In this document: positions 29,440 to 40,351 of the stretch, in pieces
Numbering within the stretch: the first letter of the stretch is position 1
Layout of the letters: each line of letters opens with the position of its first letter
NCBI RefSeq assembly: GCF_003952425.1
Contig: NZ_CP034449.1
Coordinates: 3,348,001 to 3,412,000 of the forward strand
DNA from: Mesorhizobium sp. M2A.F.Ca.ET.046.03.2.1
GTDB lineage: Bacteria; Pseudomonadota; Alphaproteobacteria; Rhizobiales; Rhizobiaceae
Length of the DNA: 64,000 nt
Reading direction: 5' to 3'
Translations under genes and position numbers: made by a program
Notes under the pieces: generated by a model
Told to the model about the DNA's origin: nothing
The model's input: only the letters and a program-made list of their open reading frames with translations
The model's database searches: none

Positions 29440-31623
29440 ATGATCGAAGATTCGCCCTTTGTCGCGGCCGCGCCGGTGCTGGTGCCGATGCCTGCCGAAC
29501 GGCCCTACACCTATGCCGTGCCGCCCGGCATGCGCGTGGTGCCGGGCTCGATCGTGCGCGTGCCGCTCGGGCCGCGCCAGGTCGCGGGCATTGTCTGGGA
29601 CGGCGCGGTCGAGACGGTCAACGCGAAGAAGTTGCGGCCGATCGAGGAGGTCTTCGACTGCCCGCCGATCGACCGGGCCATGCGCCGCTTCGTCGACTGG
29701 ATCGCGCATTACACGCTGTCGGCGCCAGGCATGGTCGCGCGGATGCTACTCCGCGCTCCCGAAGCGTTCGACCCGGAGCCCTGGATCGAGGGATTGCAGC
29801 GCACGCTGGCCGAGCCGGACCGGTTGACGGACGCGCGGCGACGCGTGCTGGAGACGGCCGAAGGCGGGCTGGCCTGGACGCGCTCGGGCCTGGCGCATGC
29901 GGCGGGCGTGTCCTCGACCGTGATCGACGGATTGCGGGCGCAGGGCGTGTTCGAGACGGTGATGATCCCGCCGCGGCCGGTCGTGGCCGCGCCCGACCCT
30001 TCTCACGCAATGCCGAAATTGATGCCGGACCAGGAAGCTGCGGCGGACAGGCTGCGCTCGGCAATCGCTGCCGATGCCTTCAACGTCACTCTGCTCGATG
30101 GCGTCACCGGCTCGGGCAAGACGGAAGTCTATTTCGAAGCGGTGGCGGCGGCCCTCGACAAGGTCAGGCAGGTGCTGATCCTGCTACCGGAAATCGCGTT
30201 GACCCATGCCTTCCTCGAACGTTTCCAGGACCGGTTCGGCGCCAAGCCGGCGGAGTGGCATTCGGACCTGCCGCCGCGGATGCGCGAACGCGTCTGGCGG
30301 CAAGTGGCCGAGGGCGGCGTGCGCGTCGTCGCCGGGGCGCGCTCGGCGCTGTTCCTGCCGTTCAAGGAACTCGGCCTGATCGTCGTCGACGAGGAGCACG
30401 ATCCCGCCTACAAGCAGGAAGACCGCGTCTTCTACAATGCGCGCGACATGGCGGTGGTGCGCGGCCATATCGGCGGCTTTCCCGTCGTGCTCGCCTCGGC
30501 GACGCCGTCGGTGGAAAGCCGGGTCAATGCCAGCCAGGGCCGCTACGACCGGGCCGTGCTGTCGTCGCGTTTCGCGGAAGCCGCGCTCCCCGATCTGAAG
30601 TCGATCGACATGCGGCGCTCGCCGCCGGCGCGCGGCGGCTTCCTGTCGCCGGTCCTGCTGGAACAGATGCAGCGCACGCTGGAGAGGAAGGAGCAGTCGC
30701 TGCTCTTCCTCAACCGGCGCGGCTATGCGCCGCTGACGCTCTGCCGCGTCTGCGGCCATCGCTTCGGCTGCCCGGTCTGTTCGGCCTGGCTGGTCGAGCA
30801 TCGCTTTCGCGGCCAGCTCGTCTGCCATCATTGCGGCCATAATGAGCGGCGGCCGGAGGCTTGTCCGGAATGCGGCACGCTCGACCATCTGGTGGCCTGC
30901 GGCCCCGGCGTCGAGCGAATCGCCGAGGAAGTGGTCGCCCATTTCCCGGACGCGCGCACCATCGTGCTGTCGTCTGACCTTCTGGGCGGCGTGCGCCGGT
31001 TGCGGCTCGAGCTCGAAGCCGTCGCCAATGGCGAAGCCGACATCGTCATCGGCACGCAACTCGTCGCCAAGGGTCACAATTTTCCCGGCATGACGCTTGT
31101 CGGCGTGGTCGACGCCGATCTCGGGCTTGCCAATGGCGATCCGCGCGCCGCCGAGCGCACCTTCCAGCTGCTCAGCCAGGTGACGGGACGCGCCGGCCGC
31201 ACCGGCAAGAAGAGCCTTGGCCTGCTGCAGACCTACCAGCCGGATCACCCGGTGATGCGGGCGATCGTTTCGGGCGATTCGGAAGCTTTTTACGAGCGCG
31301 AGATCGCCGAGCGCGAGCGTGCAGGGCTGCCGCCGTTCGGCCGGCTCGCCGGCATCATTGTGAGCGCGGCGACGCGGGGCGAGGCCGAGGGCCATGCGCG
31401 AGGCTTGCGGCGCGCGGCGCCCCAGGCTTCGGACTTGTTCGTGCTCGGCCCAGCCGAGGCGCCATTGTCGCTGATCGGCGGCCGTCACCGCTTCCGCTTG
31501 CTTGTCCAGGGTGAACGGCGCGCCGATATGCAGGGTTTCATCCGCGCCATGCTGGCGGAGGGGCCGAAGCTGCGCGGCTCGGTGCGCGTGCAGGTCGACA
31601 TCGACCCGCAGAGCTTCCTATAA
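29440..31623 (+). CDS. priA: Primosomal protein N' (replication restart helicase PriA)
   Basis: A 727-residue 3'-5' helicase that reloads the replisome at stalled forks. The N-terminal DNA-binding domain (residues 1-110) is followed by helicase domain 1, with Walker A GVTGSGKTEVY and Walker B VVDEEHD. A zinc-binding cluster has four CxxC pairs (CRVCGHRFGCPVC and CHHCGH...CPECG, residues about 435-480). Helicase domain 2 has IGTQLVAKGHNFPGM and QVTGRAGRTGK. No oddities were seen. Confidence 0.97.
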   Translation: MIEDSPFVAAAPVLVPMPAERPYTYAVPPGMRVVPGSIVRVPLGPRQVAGIVWDGAVETVNAKKLRPIEEVFDCPPIDRAMRRFVDWIAHYTLSAPGMVARMLLRAPEAFDPEPWIEGLQRTLAEPDRLTDARRRVLETAEGGLAWTRSGLAHAAGVSSTVIDGLRAQGVFETVMIPPRPVVAAPDPSHAMPKLMPDQEAAADRLRSAIAADAFNVTLLDGVTGSGKTEVYFEAVAAALDKVRQVLILLPEIALTHAFLERFQDRFGAKPAEWHSDLPPRMRERVWRQVAEGGVRVVAGARSALFLPFKELGLIVVDEEHDPAYKQEDRVFYNARDMAVVRGHIGGFPVVLASATPSVESRVNASQGRYDRAVLSSRFAEAALPDLKSIDMRRSPPARGGFLSPVLLEQMQRTLERKEQSLLFLNRRGYAPLTLCRVCGHRFGCPVCSAWLVEHRFRGQLVCHHCGHNERRPEACPECGTLDHLVACGPGVERIAEEVVAHFPDARTIVLSSDLLGGVRRLRLELEAVANGEADIVIGTQLVAKGHNFPGMTLVGVVDADLGLANGDPRAAERTFQLLSQVTGRAGRTGKKSLGLLQTYQPDHPVMRAIVSGDSEAFYEREIAERERAGLPPFGRLAGIIVSAATRGEAEGHARGLRRAAPQASDLFVLGPAEAPLSLIGGRHRFRLLVQGERRADMQGFIRAMLAEGPKLRGSVRVQVDIDPQSFL

Positions 31624-31655
31624 ACGAGAAAGACAGCTCAGCGGAGTGCTCGCCT

Positions 31656-32351
31656 ATGAAAACCCTCGGCCTGATCGGCGGCATGAGCTGGGAATCGACG
31701 GCGATCTATTACCGCCTGCTCAACGAGATCGTGCGCGAGCGGCTGGGCGGGCTGCATTCGGCAAAGCTGTTGTTGTGGTCGTTCGATTTCGCCGAGATCG
31801 CCGAACGGCAGCATGCGGGCGACTGGGAAGGCGCCGCCGCGCTTTTGGTGGAGGCGGCCCGAAGGTTGGAGGCGGGCGGCGCGGAAGGCCTGGTGATCTG
31901 CACCAACACCATGCACAAGCTGGCCGACGCGGTGCAGGCGGCCATCTCGAACCCTCTCATCCATATCGCCGACGCCACCGGACGCGCTGTCGTTGAAGCT
32001 GGGGTTAGGCGTCCGGCGCTGCTCGCGACGCGCCTCACCATGGAGCAGGATTTCTACAAAAGCCGTCTCGTAGACAAATACGGCCTCGAGCCCGTGGTGC
32101 CGGACCAGGCCGGCCGCGAGATGGTGCACAAGGTGATCTATGACGAGCTCTGCCAGGGCATCGTCAGGCGAGAATCAAAATCCGCCTATCTCGACGAGGT
32201 CGGCCGGATGCGCCGCACCGATCAGGTCGACAGCGTCATCATGGGCTGCACCGAGATCACCATGCTGATCGGCCAGGGCGATTTCGACGTTCCGGTGTTC
32301 GACACCACACGCATCCATGCCGAGGCCGCGGTCGACTTCGCGCTGTCGTGA
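31656..32351 (+). CDS. Aspartate/glutamate racemase family protein
   Basis: A 231-residue cofactor-independent racemase of the RacX/YgeA type. The start KTLGLIGGMSWESTAIYY is diagnostic. The two catalytic cysteines are in VICTNTMHK (residue about 87) and IMGCTEITMLI (about 198). It interconverts L- and D-amino acids; substrate preference is not predictable. It lies 32 bp after priA on the same strand and could be cotranscribed. Confidence 0.92.
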   Translation: MKTLGLIGGMSWESTAIYYRLLNEIVRERLGGLHSAKLLLWSFDFAEIAERQHAGDWEGAAALLVEAARRLEAGGAEGLVICTNTMHKLADAVQAAISNPLIHIADATGRAVVEAGVRRPALLATRLTMEQDFYKSRLVDKYGLEPVVPDQAGREMVHKVIYDELCQGIVRRESKSAYLDEVGRMRRTDQVDSVIMGCTEITMLIGQGDFDVPVFDTTRIHAEAAVDFALS

Positions 32352-32464
32352 CCAGCCGCTCGTCTGGTGCGTCTTTTCTAATGTGCCGGCCGCCATCTGG
32401 CGTGCCGGTTTTCCTCCGCTAGAATGCCGGCAATTTCAGAACAAGACTTTACGAGGGGGATAAG

Positions 32465-32860
32465 ATGGATTTCGCGTTTCCGTGGCCCGCGAGCCAGGGC
32501 GAATGGCTGGCCTGGTCGAGCGCTGTCGTGACCCTGGCGCTCGGCCTATTCCTGTTCCTGGCGCCGGGACTCGCCTTTCGCGTGCTGCGGCTGCAGCCCA
32601 GGCCGGAGAAGGCGGCGGCGATCGCCGAGGGGCGCGGCCGCATGTCGGGCTTCTATCTCGGCGTCAGCCTGTGCTGCATCCTTTTGGCGCAGCCGCTGCT
32701 CTACATGGCGCTGGGCTTCTCGTGGCTCTTCACCGCTTTCGGCCGCCTGCTGTCGATGATGTCGGACGGCGCCAACACGCCGTTCAACTGGGTTTCGATC
32801 GTTGTCGAGCTGGCGCTTGCGGCCCTGCCACTCGCCTTCGCCTTCGGCTTTGTGCCATGA
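32465..32860 (+). CDS. Small four-helix membrane protein upstream of the ATP synthase operon
   Basis: A 131-residue protein with about four hydrophobic segments (VVTLALGLFLFLAPGL, SLCCILLAQPLLYMALG, SWLFTAFGRLLSMM, VVELALAALPLAFAFG). The ATG at 32465 has GAGGGGGATAAG upstream. In Rhizobiales a similar gene sits near atpH and is sometimes labelled as a phage infection protein; I rely on memory for that label. The role is unknown. It ends about 234 bp before atpH, in the space that should hold the atp promoter. Confidence 0.75.
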   Translation: MDFAFPWPASQGEWLAWSSAVVTLALGLFLFLAPGLAFRVLRLQPRPEKAAAIAEGRGRMSGFYLGVSLCCILLAQPLLYMALGFSWLFTAFGRLLSMMSDGANTPFNWVSIVVELALAALPLAFAFGFVP

Positions 32861-33094
32861 ATCCAGCACTTCCGCTGGACTCTGCCGCCTGATGCGACAA
32901 AAGTGCCTGAAAACCATGCCGGACGATGCATTGCGGTCTTAAAAAGCCTGTGCTAGACGGCAATCGACTTTCGACCGGGGATAGCGGAAGCCGCACCTCC
33001 GTGCTTGGAAAAATGCAGTAAGGTCAAAGATTTAGCCAGAGTTCCCGCTCGCGCCAACAATCTGCGGCCTGTCAGACAAGAGAAAAGACGGTCC

Positions 33095-33655
33095 GTGGCC
33101 CAATCGTCATCGCCAATCTCAGCTGTCGCAGAACGCTACGCAGGCTCGCTGTTCGAGCTTGCTCTGCAGGACAATTCAGTCGCCAAGGTCGAGGCCGACC
33201 TCACGAGCTTCGAGGTGATGCTCAACGGCAGCGACGATCTCAAGCGGCTGATCGACAGCCCGGTGTTCTCCAGCGAGGACCAGGCCAAGGCCATCGCGGC
33301 CATTGCCGACAAGGCAGGCATAACCGGTCTCGTTGGCAATTTCCTGCGCGTCGTCGCCAGGAACCGTCGCCTGTTCGCGGTGCCCGGCATGATCAAGGCG
33401 TTCCGCCAGATCGCCGCCGACCATCGCGGCGAGGCGTCCGCCGAGGTCACCTCGGCGCATGCGCTGACGGCCGCGCAGCAGACTGAACTGAAGGCGACGC
33501 TGAAGAGCATCGCCGGCAAGGATGTGGCCATCGCCATGACCGTCGATCCGTCGCTGCTCGGCGGACTGATCGTCAAGATGGGCTCGCGCCAGATCGATAC
33601 GTCGCTCAAAACCAAACTCAATTCGCTCAAGCTTGCACTGAAAGAGGTCGGCTGA
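33095..33655 (+). CDS. atpH: ATP synthase F1 delta subunit
   Basis: Links the F1 head to the peripheral stalk. The protein is 186 residues from the GTG at 33095, the family length. An N-terminal six-helix bundle starts [14 protein letters not shown], and the C-terminal domain ends [25 protein letters not shown]. The ORF could be extended to ATG 33005, but those 30 codons do not match the family and lie in the leader. The stop overlaps the atpA start (TGATG). It is the first gene of atpHAGDC; F0 genes are elsewhere, as usual in Rhizobiales. Confidence 0.96.
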   Translation: MAQSSSPISAVAERYAGSLFELALQDNSVAKVEADLTSFEVMLNGSDDLKRLIDSPVFSSEDQAKAIAAIADKAGITGLVGNFLRVVARNRRLFAVPGMIKAFRQIAADHRGEASAEVTSAHALTAAQQTELKATLKSIAGKDVAIAMTVDPSLLGGLIVKMGSRQIDTSLKTKLNSLKLALKEVG

Positions 33656-35184
33656 TGGACATCCGCGCCGCGGAAATTTCCGCAATTCTGAAAGACCAGA
33701 TCAAGAATTTCGGCAAGGAGGCCGAGGTCTCCGAAGTCGGTCAGGTTCTGTCCGTCGGTGACGGCATCGCCCGCGTCTACGGCCTCGACAATGTCCAGGC
33801 CGGCGAGATGGTCGAGTTCCCGGGCGGCATCCGCGGCATGGCGCTGAACCTCGAAGCCGACAATGTCGGCGTCGTCATCTTCGGCAACGACCGCGACATC
33901 AAGGAAGGCGACACCGTCAAGCGCACCGGCGCCATCGTCGACGTTCCGGTCGGTCCGGGCCTGCTTGGCCGCGTCGTCGACGCGCTCGGCAACCCGATCG
34001 ACGGCAAGGGTCCGATCCAGGCCACCGAGCGCAAGCGCGTCGACGTCAAGGCGCCCGGCATCATCCCGCGCAAGTCGGTGCATGAGCCGATGTCGACCGG
34101 CCTCAAGGCCATCGACGCGCTGATCCCGGTCGGCCGCGGCCAGCGTGAGCTGGTCATCGGCGACCGCCAGACCGGCAAGACCGCCATCATCCTCGACACG
34201 ATGCTGAACCAGAAGTCGGTGCACGACAACGGCCCGGAGAAGGAAAAGCTCTACTGCGTCTACGTCGCCGTCGGCCAGAAGCGCTCGACCGTTGCGCAGT
34301 TCGTCAAGGTGCTGGAGGAGCGCGGCGCGCTCGACTACTCCATCATCATCGCCGCCACCGCGTCCGACCCGGCGCCGATGCAGTTCCTGGCGCCGTTCGC
34401 CGGCTGCACCATGGGCGAATATTTCCGCGACAACGGCATGCATGCACTCATCAGCTATGACGATCTGTCGAAGCAGGCCGTCGCCTATCGCCAGATGTCG
34501 CTCTTGCTGCGCCGTCCGCCGGGCCGCGAAGCCTATCCGGGCGACGTCTTCTACCTGCATTCGCGCCTGCTCGAACGCGCCGCCAAGCTCAACGACGACA
34601 ACGGCGCCGGCTCGCTGACCGCGCTGCCGGTCATCGAGACGCAGGCCAACGACGTGTCGGCCTACATCCCGACCAACGTGATCTCGATCACCGACGGCCA
34701 GATCTTCCTCGAGACCAACCTGTTCTTCCAGGGCATCCGTCCGGCGGTGAATGTCGGCCTGTCGGTGTCGCGCGTCGGCTCCTCGGCGCAGATCAAGGCG
34801 ATGAAGCAGGTTGCAGGCTCGATCAAGGGCGAACTCGCGCAGTACCGCGAAATGGCGGCCTTCGCGCAGTTCGGCTCGGACCTCGACGCCGCCACGCAGC
34901 GCCTCTTGAACCGCGGTTCGCGCCTGACGGAACTCTTGAAGCAGCCGCAGTTCTCGCCGCTGAAGACGGAAGAGCAGGTCGCGGTGATCTTCGCCGGCGT
35001 CAACGGCTATCTCGACAAGCTGCCGCTCAACCAGGTCGGCAAGTTCGAGCATGGACTGCTCAGCCACATGCGCTCGGCCGGCAAGGATGTCCTCGACGGC
35101 ATCCGCAAGGAGAAGGCGCTGTCGGACGATCTGCGCGCCAAGCTGAAGGCGGAAATCGACGCCTTCGCCAAGACCTTCGCTTGA
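33655..35184 (+). CDS. atpA: ATP synthase F1 alpha subunit
   Basis: Non-catalytic nucleotide-binding subunit of the F1 hexamer. The length is 509 residues. The Walker A is [10 protein letters not shown] (residues about 169-178), and the conserved [17 protein letters not shown] stretch lies near residue 370. The N-terminus [16 protein letters not shown] contacts the delta subunit. The start overlaps the atpH stop by one base. Confidence 0.99.
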   Translation: MDIRAAEISAILKDQIKNFGKEAEVSEVGQVLSVGDGIARVYGLDNVQAGEMVEFPGGIRGMALNLEADNVGVVIFGNDRDIKEGDTVKRTGAIVDVPVGPGLLGRVVDALGNPIDGKGPIQATERKRVDVKAPGIIPRKSVHEPMSTGLKAIDALIPVGRGQRELVIGDRQTGKTAIILDTMLNQKSVHDNGPEKEKLYCVYVAVGQKRSTVAQFVKVLEERGALDYSIIIAATASDPAPMQFLAPFAGCTMGEYFRDNGMHALISYDDLSKQAVAYRQMSLLLRRPPGREAYPGDVFYLHSRLLERAAKLNDDNGAGSLTALPVIETQANDVSAYIPTNVISITDGQIFLETNLFFQGIRPAVNVGLSVSRVGSSAQIKAMKQVAGSIKGELAQYREMAAFAQFGSDLDAATQRLLNRGSRLTELLKQPQFSPLKTEEQVAVIFAGVNGYLDKLPLNQVGKFEHGLLSHMRSAGKDVLDGIRKEKALSDDLRAKLKAEIDAFAKTFA

Positions 35185-35217
35185 ACGAAGCCGGACGCAC
35201 GGGATCAGGTTTGAAGC

Positions 35218-36102
35218 ATGGCTTCGTTAAAAGACCTTCGTAATCGCATCGCCTCGGTCAAGGCGACGCAGAAGATCACCAAGGCGATGCAGATGGTCGC
35301 CGCGGCGAAGCTGCGTCGCGCGCAGGAGGCGGCGGAAGCAGCCAGACCCTATTCCGAGCGCATGGGCGCGGTTCTGGCCAACATCACCCAGGCGATCGGC
35401 GGCGGCGGCGATGCCCCGGCGCTGATGACCGGAACCGGCCGGGATGATGTGCATCTGCTCATCGTCTGCACCGCCGAGCGCGGCCTGTGCGGCGGCTTCA
35501 ACTCGCAGATCGCACGGCTTGCTCGCGATCATATCCGCAGGCTTCTGGCCGACGGCAAGCAGGTCAAGATCATCTGCGTCGGCAAGAAGGGTTACGACAT
35601 CCTGCGCCGCGACTATGCCTCGCTGATACTCGAGCGCGTTGACCTGCGCGAGGTCAAGGCGCTCGGCTTCGTCAATGCCGACGCTATCGCGCGCAAGGTC
35701 ATCCACCTCTTCAACGAGGGCGGCTTCGACATCTGCACGCTGTTCTATTCGCAGTTCAAGTCGGTGATCAGCCAGATCCCGACGGCGCAGCAGATCATCC
35801 CGGCGGCACAGGCCTCGGCCGCCGCCGCGACAGGCAACGGCGCCACCGCGGTCTATGAATACGAGCCGGAGCCGGGCGAGATCCTCTCCGACCTGATCCC
35901 CCGCAACATCGCGGTGCAGATCTTCCGGGCGCTGCTGGAGAACGCGGCCGGCGAGATGGGCGCCAAGATGAGCGCGATGGACAATGCGACGCGCAATGCC
36001 GGCGACATGATCAACAGGCTGTCGATCACCTACAACCGCCAGCGGCAGGCGCAGATCACCAAGGAACTGATCGAAATCATTTCGGGCGCCGAGGCGCTCT
36101 AG
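35218..36102 (+). CDS. atpG: ATP synthase F1 gamma subunit
   Basis: Central rotor stalk. A 294-residue protein with the long coiled N-terminal helix ([20 protein letters not shown]) and the paired C-terminal helix ([20 protein letters not shown]). The Rossmann-like middle contains [16 protein letters not shown]. An Ala-rich insertion ([15 protein letters not shown], near residues 197-212) is typical of alphaproteobacterial gamma subunits. Confidence 0.98.
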   Translation: MASLKDLRNRIASVKATQKITKAMQMVAAAKLRRAQEAAEAARPYSERMGAVLANITQAIGGGGDAPALMTGTGRDDVHLLIVCTAERGLCGGFNSQIARLARDHIRRLLADGKQVKIICVGKKGYDILRRDYASLILERVDLREVKALGFVNADAIARKVIHLFNEGGFDICTLFYSQFKSVISQIPTAQQIIPAAQASAAAATGNGATAVYEYEPEPGEILSDLIPRNIAVQIFRALLENAAGEMGAKMSAMDNATRNAGDMINRLSITYNRQRQAQITKELIEIISGAEAL

Positions 36103-36153
36103 GCGCGCGCGGGCGGGGTCCCAAGACCTCGCAGCGGCGTGAACAACGGATAG

Positions 36154-37746
<1,593 letters not shown>

Positions 37747-37788
37747 CTATGGACAGGAAGTTCTGTTGCTCCACCCTGCAAGAGGTGA

Positions 37789-37974
37789 ATGACAGAGCTT
37801 CCCTCGCCGTCGTTCTTCGAGACCGACGATGGGATATTGATGATGACCGTCGGGACTGTCGAAACGGAAGACGGTCTTGGGTATTTCGATCAAGCGGTCA
37901 TGTTCTGTCCCTTCTGTGGGACAGGATTGCAGACTGACAAAAGTATCGCCGGCAAGGTGAAGCAAAATGGCTGA
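37789..37974 (+). CDS. 61-residue CPFCG-motif protein inserted between atpD and atpC
   Basis: Starts MTELPSPSFFETDDG and contains one CPFCGTG knuckle (residues about 40-46), half of a zinc ribbon. AAGAGGTGA lies directly upstream of the ATG, and the last 8 bp overlap atpC, implying coupled translation. I know no function; a role tied to ATP synthase levels or assembly is only suggested by position. The good ribosome site, the operon fit and the overlap with atpC support it as real. Confidence 0.7.
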   Translation: MTELPSPSFFETDDGILMMTVGTVETEDGLGYFDQAVMFCPFCGTGLQTDKSIAGKVKQNG

Positions 37975-38374
37975 AGCTTTCAAGTTCGAACTGGTCTCGC
38001 CGGAGCGGCTGCTCGTTTCCGAGCAGGTCGAGTCCGTCGTCATCCCGGGCGCCGAAGGCGAGATGACGGTGATGGCGCAGCACGCGCCGGTCATGACCAC
38101 CATCAAGCCCGGCGTCGTCACGGTGAAAGCCGCGGGCGGCAAGGAAGACCGCTATGTCGTGTTCGGCGGTTTCGCCGACATCCTGCCGTCCGGCTGCACG
38201 CTGCTGGCCGAATCGGCCGTGCATGTGAACGACATCGACCGCGCGGACCTGGCGCGTCGCATCCAGGACGCCAGGGAAGACGCCGCCGACGCCAAGGACG
38301 ACGTGGCGCGCAGCCGCGCCGAGCAGTTCCTCGCCCAGCTCACCACGCTGGAAGGCGCGCTGATCCCGGCCTAA
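37967..38374 (+). CDS. atpC: ATP synthase F1 epsilon subunit
   Basis: A 135-residue rotor subunit that couples F1 to the c-ring and can inhibit hydrolysis. The N-terminal beta-sandwich starts FKFELVSPERLLVSEQVESVV, with the family motif GAEGEMTVMAQHAPVMTTI. The C-terminal helical hairpin is DLARRIQDAREDAADAKDD. It ends the operon; a terminator follows at 38402. Confidence 0.97.
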   Translation: MAEAFKFELVSPERLLVSEQVESVVIPGAEGEMTVMAQHAPVMTTIKPGVVTVKAAGGKEDRYVVFGGFADILPSGCTLLAESAVHVNDIDRADLARRIQDAREDAADAKDDVARSRAEQFLAQLTTLEGALIPA

Positions 38375-38401
38375 TTTCGGCTGCAGAGAAGCGATTTAAA
38401 G

Positions 38402-38424
38402 AGCGGGCTTGCCCCGCTTTTTGT
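38402..38424 (+). terminator. Intrinsic terminator of the atp operon
   Basis: AGCGGG, loop CTTGC, CCCGCT followed by TTTTGTTT, 28 bp after the atpC stop. Confidence 0.88.
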
Positions 38425-38489
38425 TTGCCCCGTTTTTCCCGCCTCCGGCGTAAACGCCGGCGATGAGCTGAAGGCTCCTGAACCTCGAC

Positions 38490-38526
38490 CGCGATAGGCG
38501 TCTCGGCCAATCGCCAAGGCATGGGA
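38490..38526. repeat. 37-bp dispersed repeat, copy 2
   Basis: Matches 28579-28615 at about 32 of 37 positions, sharing CGGCCAATCGCCAAGGCATG. It lies between the atp terminator and the end of the fructuronate reductase gene. Confidence 0.6.
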
Positions 38527-38578
38527 TCTGCCAACGCACACTAACCAACCGGTCAAAACTTCTGTGTTAAGAAACTGG

Positions 38579-40072
38579 CTAATCGGCCAGCCTGGGCGGC
38601 TCGTTGCCAATGCCGAGCGCGGCAAAGGCCAGCTTCGGGCCGCCTTGCTTGAAATGGACGAGGTGGGTGGCAACAAACTCGATCAGCCTCTGTCGTTCCG
38701 CGTGACCATTGGCAAAGCCGGCGAGGTCGAACACGGCCTCGGCCATTGTTGCCGTCGGCAGATTCCGGCCGAACAGCTCGCCGAGAGCGGCATCGAGTGG
38801 ATCGGTGAAATGGGCCTCAGGCAAAGCACCGCCGCGCGCGGCGCATGCCGCGATCCAGGCGGCGACAACCAGCGACAGATGTTCCGGCAGCAGGCCCGCC
38901 TCCATCCGGGCAAGCGCGGAAGCGACGATGCGCTGCGGCAATTTCTGGCTGCCGTCATTGGCGATCTGCGCGGTGCGGTGGGCGAGCGCGGTGTTGGAAA
39001 AGCGTTGGGCGAGCTCGGCCGTGTAGGGGATCGGGTCGAGCCCGGCATCCTGCGGCAGCGTCGGGATGGCCTCGGCCCAGAGCCGGTCGACGAATTGCCG
39101 GATCGACGGGTCGGCAAAGGCGCAGTCGACGGTGGCATGGCCGCTGAGCAGGCCGAGATAGGCGATGCCTGAATGCGCGCCGTTGAGCAGCCTCAGCTTC
39201 ATATCCTCGAACGGGCCGACATCCTCGACCATGGTGACGCCGAATTTCTCCCACGCCGGCCGTCCGGCCGGGAAACGGTCCTCGACCACCCATTGGCGGA
39301 AGGGCTCGGTCATCACCGGCCAGGCATCCTCGACACCGAGCTGTTGGCCGATGCGCGTCCGGTCGGCATCCGTCGTCGCCGGCACGATGCGGTCGACCAT
39401 GGAAGACGGAAAGGCGACTTCGTCGGCGACATGGCGGCCGAGATCGGCATCGCGCAGTTTCGCGAATTCGATCAGCAGTCGGTGCAGCGTCGCGCCGTTG
39501 GCCGGAAGGTTGTCGCAGCAGAGCACCGTGAAAGGCGGCGTGCCGGCAATGCTGCGGCGCGCCAGTGATTCGGTGAGAAAGCCATGCGCCGTCTTCGGCG
39601 ATCCGGGGTTGGCGAGATCGTGGACGATGTCGGGGTGCGCGCTGTCGAGCGTGCCGTCGGCCGCCCTGAGATAAGCCTTCTCGGTGATGGTCAGCGTCAC
39701 GATGCGGATGCGCGGGTCGGTCAGTGCGGCGAGCACCGCGCCGGGATACTCCGGAGCGACGAGCAAGGACTGGATCGAACCGATCACCTGCAGCTGTTCG
39801 CCGGCGCTGTCCCTGATCGCCAGCGTGTAGAGCCCATCCTGCGGCTGAAGCGCGTCGCGCGTGTCGGGGCTGCGCAGCGAGACGCCGACGATGCCCCAAT
39901 CGCTCTCGCCGTCCGCCAGGCAGGCGTCGACATAGGCCGCCTGGTGGGCGCGGTGGAAGGCGCCGACGCCAAGATGGACGATGCCGGGCGTGACAGAATT
40001 GCAGGCGTAGCGAGGAATAAGGACTTCGGCGGGCAGCTCAGCGATTGTGGCGTTGGACAGGCGACCGTTCAT
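38579..40072 (-). CDS. uxuB: Fructuronate reductase / mannitol dehydrogenase family
   Basis: A 497-residue polyol dehydrogenase that in this context most likely reduces D-fructuronate to D-mannonate with NADH. The N-terminal Rossmann domain has HLGVGAFHRAHQAAYVDACL. The catalytic region has TITEKAYL and KLRLLNGAHSGIAYLG, where Lys, Asn and His form the family active site. The ATG at 40072 (MNGRLSNATIAEL) is preferred over the extension to 40159. The adjacent divergent uxaC supports the fructuronate assignment over mannitol dehydrogenase. Confidence 0.87.
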   Translation of the reverse strand: MNGRLSNATIAELPAEVLIPRYACNSVTPGIVHLGVGAFHRAHQAAYVDACLADGESDWGIVGVSLRSPDTRDALQPQDGLYTLAIRDSAGEQLQVIGSIQSLLVAPEYPGAVLAALTDPRIRIVTLTITEKAYLRAADGTLDSAHPDIVHDLANPGSPKTAHGFLTESLARRSIAGTPPFTVLCCDNLPANGATLHRLLIEFAKLRDADLGRHVADEVAFPSSMVDRIVPATTDADRTRIGQQLGVEDAWPVMTEPFRQWVVEDRFPAGRPAWEKFGVTMVEDVGPFEDMKLRLLNGAHSGIAYLGLLSGHATVDCAFADPSIRQFVDRLWAEAIPTLPQDAGLDPIPYTAELAQRFSNTALAHRTAQIANDGSQKLPQRIVASALARMEAGLLPEHLSLVVAAWIAACAARGGALPEAHFTDPLDAALGELFGRNLPTATMAEAVFDLAGFANGHAERQRLIEFVATHLVHFKQGGPKLAFAALGIGNEPPRLAD

Positions 40073-40233
40073 GGGAAGCGAAGTCTCCGATCGGGTTGCC
40101 CGCCTGACGCCGGGCGAAAAAGATGGCAGCGACGTAACATCCACTGTCGGCGCGCACAATGGCTGCGTTGCTTTCGAGGGCCGCCATGCAATCGATCGTT
40201 TTGCATGTTGACATTGCCTCCGACGGATTCACC

Positions 40234-40278
40234 GTTAGATCAGGATGGCGTTTAGTTTAATCGCCATTGCGATCTAAC
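40234..40278. promoter_or_regulatory. 45-bp two-part palindrome in the uxuB-uxaC divergent promoter region
   Basis: GTTAGATC (40234-40241) pairs with GATCTAAC (40271-40278), and inside it ATGGCG (40245-40250) pairs with CGCCAT (40262-40267) around an AT-rich centre. A TTGACA hexamer lies at 40208-40213. This is either the operator of an unseen hexuronate regulator or an RNA hairpin in the uxaC leader. Confidence 0.6.
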
Positions 40279-40351
40279 TCTTTGTCGGATCATGATCTTT
40301 TGCAAAAGCGGGTTCCCGCTTTTTGCGTTCACCGACCCTCGGTTCGAGATC

